From Desulfobacterales bacterium (GTDB taxonomy: Bacteria; Desulfobacterota; Desulfobacteria; Desulfobacterales; SpSt-501): a stretch of 16,586 nucleotides of DNA. The stretch spans positions 1-16,586 of the forward strand of contig JALOOS010000018.1 in the NCBI GenBank assembly GCA_025454275.1, read 5' to 3'. The notes under the pieces were generated by a model that was given only the letters and a program-made list of their open reading frames with translations, had not been told where the DNA came from and made no database searches. The translations under genes were made by a program, and so were the position numbers. Positions 13,019 to 16,586 of this stretch are shown piece after piece (the first letter of the stretch is position 1; every line of letters starts with the position of its first letter).

Positions 13019-14344
13019 TCAAAGAGCGGGGATACTCGAATCGATCTCCTCCCAGAACCCCATCGCCTTGGGCAGCCACAGCACCATATCCGGGAAATAG
13101 GTCATCATTAAGAGCACGGCCAGCTGGATGAGCAGAAACGGGATCACGGCCCTTGTGACGAAAATAATGTTCTTGTTGGCGATGGCCCCGGCGATGTACA
13201 TGCTGACCCCCACGGGCGGGGTGCAGTAGCCGATCGCCAGGTTGACGGTCATCAGAAGCCCGAAGTGCATGAAGTCGACCCCGAAGGTCGGGAGCAGGGG
13301 AATCAGCACCGGGCCGATGATCAGGGTGGCGGAGATCACGTCCATGAACATCCCCACCCCGAGCAGGAAGAGGTTGATCATGATCAGGAACATCAAGGGC
13401 GAGGTGATGTTCCCGATCACCGCCTCGGCGATCTTGGCGGGGACGTTTTCGAAGGTCAGGTAGCGGCCGAAGCAGGTGGCCCCGGCCACGATGATGAGAA
13501 GGGTGGCCGAGGTGACGGCCGAGTTGACGACCACTTTCTTCACATCCCTGAACTTCATGGTCCGGTGGATGAAGAGCTCCACAATGAAGGCGTAGACGCA
13601 GGCCACGACCGCCGCCTCGTTCGCCGTGAACATCCCGGAGAAGGTGCCGACGAAGATGATCACCGGCAGCATGAGCGACCAGAAGCACTCTTTTAAAACG
13701 GAGAGGATCTCGTTCAGCCCGGGGAAGGGCAGCTGCTGCACCACGGTGCCGGAGCGGAACAGCAGGTAGGTGTACAAGCAGGTCATCGCCATGATCAGGA
13801 CGCCCGGCACGAACCCGGTCAGAAAGAGCCCCTGCAGGGAGACATTGGTGATCATGCAATAGAGGATCATGCTGATGCTGGGCGGGATGATGATCCCCAG
13901 GTTGGGCGAGGTGGTCATGAGGCCGACGGAGTAATTCTCCGGGTACCCTTTCCGCATCAGGGCCGGGATCATGAAGCCGCCCAGGGCGACGACCGTGGCC
14001 ACCGTGGAGCCGGAGATGGCGCCGAAAAGGCCGCAGCCCAGGCAGCCGGCCATGCCCAGGCCGCCCGGCAGCCAGCTCACGAGGGCGTTCACGAACTTGA
14101 TCAGCTTCTCGACGATGCTGCCGGCGGTCATGATGTTGCCGCAGAGAATGAAGAAGAGCACCACGACCAGCGCGAAGTTGTCCATGCTCTTGAAAAACCC
14201 CTGGACGAGCATGAGGGTCTGGGTCTCGGGGGCGAAAAAGACGAACCCCAGCAAGCCCGTGAAGAAGAGCGCCATGTAGACCGGAATATAGGCTGCCATG
14301 GCCCCCAGCAGCAGCAGCAGAATGATGATGACGTCGATGTCCAT
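13019..14344 (-). CDS. dctM: TRAP transporter large permease subunit (DctM family), second system
   Basis: This 441-residue polytopic membrane protein has the DctM pattern. The sequence shows MDNFALVVVLFFILCGNIMTAG in the first third, then a loop with GAISGSTVATVVALGG, then GIIIPPSISMILY. Later it has LGVGMFMDVI and, near the end, GYCTPPVGVSMYIAG. The start ATG at 14344 has AAGGAG about 10 nt upstream; the frame is open up to 14839 but covers the small permease gene and is not coding there. It follows dctQ by 53 nt and ends 5 nt from the oxidoreductase remnant on the opposite strand. It is only distantly like the first DctM, so the two transporters were probably acquired independently. Confidence 0.94.
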   Translation of the reverse strand: MDIDVIIILLLLLGAMAAYIPVYMALFFTGLLGFVFFAPETQTLMLVQGFFKSMDNFALVVVLFFILCGNIMTAGSIVEKLIKFVNALVSWLPGGLGMAGCLGCGLFGAISGSTVATVVALGGFMIPALMRKGYPENYSVGLMTTSPNLGIIIPPSISMILYCMITNVSLQGLFLTGFVPGVLIMAMTCLYTYLLFRSGTVVQQLPFPGLNEILSVLKECFWSLMLPVIIFVGTFSGMFTANEAAVVACVYAFIVELFIHRTMKFRDVKKVVVNSAVTSATLLIIVAGATCFGRYLTFENVPAKIAEAVIGNITSPLMFLIMINLFLLGVGMFMDVISATLIIGPVLIPLLPTFGVDFMHFGLLMTVNLAIGYCTPPVGVSMYIAGAIANKNIIFVTRAVIPFLLIQLAVLLMMTYFPDMVLWLPKAMGFWEEIDSSIPAL

Positions 14345-14397
14345 GCCGGAGTTGCTCCTTGTCGCCGTCCGGGTCGTAAACGCCCCAACCGTTCGGG

Positions 14398-14889
14398 TCA
14401 GTTCGCCGCGCGCCGGGCGCGGAAATCCGCCTGCATCACGATCAGCACCCGGATGATCATCAGAAACCCCATCAGCGGCAGGATGGAGTAAAGGTAGACG
14501 GTCGGGATATCGAGGATCAGGGTGCTTTGGCGGCTCTCCACCTGGAGGATGGCGAGCTGGATGCCGAAATAGACCATCACCCCTGCAAAAACCAGGTTGA
14601 CGAGGTGGCTGAAAACCGTCAGGGGGAACTTGAGCACCGGCACCAGCTGCACCAGGGCGTCGACCCGCACCGTGGCCCCGGTTTTGATGGCGACGCTGCA
14701 GCCGATGAAAGTGGTGTAGAGGATCACCTCCCGGACGAGCTCCTCCGACCACGCCAGTGAATAGGAGAACCCGTAGCGCAGGATCACGTTGAAAAAGAGG
14801 GCGATCATGGCTGCCATGACGGTGATGAAAAGGGTCCATTCCTCAAAAAATGTGACAATTTTATCCGCGATGCCTGCTATTTTCGCCAT
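14398..14889 (-). CDS. dctQ: TRAP transporter small permease subunit (DctQ family), second system
   Basis: This 163-residue protein has four hydrophobic helices (about 16-38, 48-68, 87-109 and 129-150). It also has the DctQ signature ILRYGFSYSLAWSEELVRE after helix 1, where the small permease meets DctM. The ATG at 14889 (MAKIAGIAD) is chosen because the sequence further upstream enters the hairpin region; its ribosome site (GGTGGA/ACGGA) is weak compared with its neighbours. It lies about 93 nt after the intended dctP stop, beyond a hairpin, which would give lower permease than receptor levels. dctM follows after 53 nt. Confidence 0.9.
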   Translation of the reverse strand: MAKIAGIADKIVTFFEEWTLFITVMAAMIALFFNVILRYGFSYSLAWSEELVREVILYTTFIGCSVAIKTGATVRVDALVQLVPVLKFPLTVFSHLVNLVFAGVMVYFGIQLAILQVESRQSTLILDIPTVYLYSILPLMGFLMIIRVLIVMQADFRARRAAN

Positions 14890-14930
14890 TTTCCGTTCCA
14901 CCGGGAAGGACAGAGGTATAGAGGCGCGCA

Positions 14931-14960
14931 AAAGGGGAGGCACAGGAGAGCCTCCCCTTT
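14931..14960 (-). terminator. intra-operon hairpin between dctP and dctQ (attenuating terminator)
   Basis: AAAGGGGAGGC (14931-14941) and GCCTCCCCTTT (14950-14960) form a perfect 11-bp stem around an 8-nt loop. Read on the minus strand, the descending arm ends in TTTT before GCGC, giving a short U tract. The position, after the receptor gene and before the permease genes, is where such structures reduce read-through or stabilise the receptor mRNA 3' end. Confidence 0.6.
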
Positions 14961-15017
14961 CAGTTATGACGCGTACGGCAGCTTAGGGCTTGTACCCCAT
15001 GAACTCCTGGACCTCCT

Positions 15018-15971
15018 TCAGGTGTCGGCATCGGACAGCTTATAAAAAGATACCCCGGCGGCCTTGCCCTTGGCGATCTCCTGCTCCTCCTGGGCCCGCC
15101 CCTCTTTGCGCATTTGAGCGGAGATCTCTTTGACGGTCTGAACAAAGACCTTCTGCAGGTCGGCCGGAAGGGTGTTGAACCAGGCCCGGTTGAAGAGCCA
15201 GATGAAGAGCCCCTGGGCGTAGTTGACCTGGGTGAAGAACTTCGCGTCCTCGAACTTCTTCGTCAAGCTGCAGACGATCAGGGTGTGGTCCAGACCGTCG
15301 ATGACGCCCTGCTTGAGGGCCATGGGGACATCCGGCCAGGGCATGACCACCGGGTTGACACCCCAGGCGTTGTAGGTGAGCCGGTTGACCTCGGCCTCGG
15401 CGATCCTGATTTTGACCTTCTTCAAATCGTCGATCGATTTCACAGGGGTCTTGCTGTTCCAGCCGTAGTTCCCGTACCCGGTGATGTCCAGCGCCATGAT
15501 GCCCTGGTGCTCCATCGCATTCAGGAAATGATTGAAGAGCTTCTGGTTGCCGACGAACTTGTCGAGCTTGTCGAAGGAGTCGATCAGGAAGGGGAGGTTG
15601 ACCAGGCCGAAGCGGGGGCCGAGGTTGGTGGAGGCCACCGAGCTGACGGCCATGCCCTGGATGGCGCCCATCTTCAGCTGGTTGAGCACTTCCACCTCGC
15701 CGCCCAGCATCGAAAAGGGCCGGAAGTCGATGTAGATCTGCCCGTTGGTGCGCTTCCAGAGTTCGTCACGGATGGCGAAACCGGCGAAAACGCCTTTGAG
15801 GGCGGGGGTGGAGACGTTGGATACCACCGCCTTGTACTTGGCCCCGGAGGGGTCGAAGGCCGGTTTCCAGGCATCGAGAGGGGATTTCTGCTGGGCCATC
15901 ACCGGACCGGTCGAAAACGAAACGCACACCAGGACCGCCAGGACAAAGAACCATGCCTTCCTCATCTTCAT
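15018..15971 (-). CDS. dctP: TRAP transporter solute-binding protein (DctP family), second system, with C-terminal frameshift
   Basis: The open frame encodes 317 residues with a Sec signal peptide (MKMRKAW, hydrophobic core, cleavage likely after VMA at 26). The DctP core includes DELWKRTNGQIYIDFRP at 69-85, SIDDLKKVKIRIAEAE at 179-194 with the ligand Arg189, and a helix MALKQGVIDGLDH. GGAGG lies 5 nt before the ATG at 15971. The frame stops at TGA 15018-15020 just after FYKLSDAD. In the neighbouring frame the sequence continues LKEVQEFMGYKP and stops at TAA 14983-14985, the usual end of such proteins. One missing base near 15020-15024 explains this. The full gene would therefore be 14983-15971. 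The truncated form lacks only the last helix and may still fold; a sequencing error is also possible. The ligand is probably an organic acid and is otherwise unknown. Confidence 0.9.
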   Translation of the reverse strand: MKMRKAWFFVLAVLVCVSFSTGPVMAQQKSPLDAWKPAFDPSGAKYKAVVSNVSTPALKGVFAGFAIRDELWKRTNGQIYIDFRPFSMLGGEVEVLNQLKMGAIQGMAVSSVASTNLGPRFGLVNLPFLIDSFDKLDKFVGNQKLFNHFLNAMEHQGIMALDITGYGNYGWNSKTPVKSIDDLKKVKIRIAEAEVNRLTYNAWGVNPVVMPWPDVPMALKQGVIDGLDHTLIVCSLTKKFEDAKFFTQVNYAQGLFIWLFNRAWFNTLPADLQKVFVQTVKEISAQMRKEGRAQEEQEIAKGKAAGVSFYKLSDADT

Positions 15972-16040
15972 CGCCGCCTCCTTGTTCAGGGTTTGTGCAT
16001 CTACTAAACCTCGTTCATTAATCGAAACACGTTTAATAGC

Positions 16041-16069
16041 TATAAATCAGCTGTGCTTGGCTTTGTCAA
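16041..16069 (-). promoter_or_regulatory. sigma70-type promoter for the second TRAP operon
   Basis: On the minus strand, TTGACA (16069-16064, within GCTTGACA) and TTTATA (16046-16041) are separated by exactly 17 bp, and an AT-rich run follows. The expected start of transcription is near 16034, about 60 nt before the dctP start. The -10 overlaps the 9-mer ATAGCTATT (16043-16035) that also occurs in the leader of the first TRAP operon. Confidence 0.65.
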
Positions 16070-16073
16070 GCAA

Positions 16074-16098
16074 AAAAGGGAGCCGGACAAACCCTTTT
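16074..16098 (-). terminator. candidate terminator of the CoA-transferase gene, with an overlapping alternative hairpin
   Basis: On the minus strand AAAAGGG (16098-16092) can pair with CCCTTTT (16080-16074) around an 11-nt loop, followed by two more T's, which resembles an intrinsic terminator. A competing hairpin AAACCC/GGGTTT (16105-16100 with 16094-16089, 5-nt loop) uses the same GGG. Both stems are short, so the call is moderate. The structure sits 21 nt after the CoA-transferase stop and directly upstream of the TRAP promoter. Confidence 0.45.
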
Positions 16099-16118
16099 CG
16101 GGTTTCCTGAAGGGGGGG

Positions 16119-16586
16119 TCAATCCACTCCGCCGGTCCAGTAACGGGCAGGGTCGAACCGTGAGATCATCTCGAGCTCCGCCGGCGAAGGTGCCGGGGTG
16201 AGGTGGAGCGTAGATGATGTTTTCAGCGGCCATCCGGTGTTGGCGCGGACCTGCTCCACGACCACGCCGGGATGCAGGGATACCAGGGTCATCTCGCACG
16301 AAGCCGGGTCGAAATGGAACACCCCCAGGGTGGTGATGACGCTGGCCGGACCGCCCCGGGGCAGCCCCACCCGCTCGCGCCAGCCGGGCCCCTCCCCGTA
16401 GCCCGGGGAGGTGACGTAATCCACCCGGGGCACAAACCGGCGCTTCTCGTGGGCCATGATGATGATGTGGCGCCGGGCGAGGCAGGCCAGGTCGCAGGCT
16501 CCCCCGCTGCCGGGCAGACGAACAGGCCTGCCGCCGCTTCCGCCGGTAGAGGTTGTGTTGAGATTGCCGAACCGGTCGATCTCCGC
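16119..16586 (-). CDS. CoA-transferase family I, beta subunit (GctB/IpdB-like), 3' part; 5' end outside window
   Basis: The minus-strand frame is open from the window edge to TGA at 16119 and gives 155 residues. It begins AEIDRFGNLNTT, then LPGSGGACDLACLA, then HIIIMAHEKRRFVPRVDY, SPGYGEGPGWRERVGLP and FDPASCEMTLVSLHPGV. This series is typical of the beta subunit of glutaconate-CoA-transferase-like enzymes, including IpdB-type ring-cleavage proteins, which move CoA between carboxylic acids or open a CoA-linked ring. The ATG at 16457 is internal, since homology continues upstream of it. The N-terminal part with any catalytic glutamate is missing, so activity cannot be judged. An alpha subunit would be expected just upstream, beyond the edge. 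The second TRAP operon starts 147 nt further on the same strand and may import a substrate for it. Confidence 0.88.
   Translation of the reverse strand, partial: AEIDRFGNLNTTSTGGSGGRPVRLPGSGGACDLACLARRHIIIMAHEKRRFVPRVDYVTSPGYGEGPGWRERVGLPRGGPASVITTLGVFHFDPASCEMTLVSLHPGVVVEQVRANTGWPLKTSSTLHLTPAPSPAELEMISRFDPARYWTGGVD

Noticed and set aside
14345..14839. N-terminal extension of the second DctM, which could suggest a fused DctQM protein
   Set aside because: The extension is not a DctQ sequence. The real DctQ is in another frame at 14398-14889, and DctM has its own ribosome site before 14344.

Overview
The window looks like a chromosomal segment of a GC-rich anaerobic bacterium, most likely a Desulfobacterota (sulfate-reducing or syntrophic) lineage. 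This is inferred from gene content and protein style: two TRAP uptake systems, a ThiF/MoaD pair, a CoA-transferase subunit, a persulfide-dioxygenase-like protein, and stand-alone response regulators with paired histidine kinases. No rRNA, tRNA or CRISPR is visible, so the taxonomy is not proven. Almost every gene has a clear AGGAGG-type ribosome site, and several operons begin behind a GCTTGACA-type -35 element.

Layout. Positions 1-413 (+): the 3' end of a ThiF/MoeB/HesA-type enzyme followed 3 nt later by a MoaD/ThiS-like sulfur carrier ending in Gly-Gly. Positions 662-3535 (+): a complete TRAP transporter, dctP-dctQ-dctM, closed by a strong hairpin shared with the convergent gene. Positions 3565-4053 (-): an orphan response regulator. 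Positions 4296-6074 (+): an adenine-deaminase-family amidohydrolase. Positions 6134-7519 (-): an MBL-fold protein with two rhodanese domains, like the persulfide dioxygenase/sulfurtransferase CstB. Positions 7717-8139 (+): a PaaI-type hotdog thioesterase. Positions 8207-8331: a 125-nt nested inverted repeat.

Positions 8330-12559 (-) form a signalling operon. In transcription order it encodes a double-ACT protein, a PAS-PAS-GAF histidine kinase with a four-cysteine insert in its catalytic domain, a short sensorless histidine kinase translationally coupled to it (ATGA overlap), and a response regulator. That regulator is a close relative of the orphan regulator at 3565-4053. Positions 12667-13013 (+) hold the remains of a flavin/NAD oxidoreductase gene; the signalling operon's best promoter lies at its 5' end on the opposite strand.

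Positions 13019-15971 (-) hold a second, unrelated TRAP transporter (dctP, dctQ, dctM in transcription order). Its dctP reading frame is broken about 13 codons before the expected end, and a hairpin sits between dctP and dctQ. Positions 16119-16586 (-) are the 3' part of a CoA-transferase family I beta subunit.

Taken together, the region combines organic-acid uptake, CoA activation/deactivation, purine salvage, sulfane-sulfur detoxification and a multi-kinase signalling module. The least ordinary part is the ACT / cysteine-cluster kinase / sensorless kinase / receiver operon, together with the second receiver protein 4 kb away. This set is a reasonable candidate for an undescribed signalling system that reads an amino acid or redox/sulfur state. 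Its inputs and outputs cannot be read from the sequence.
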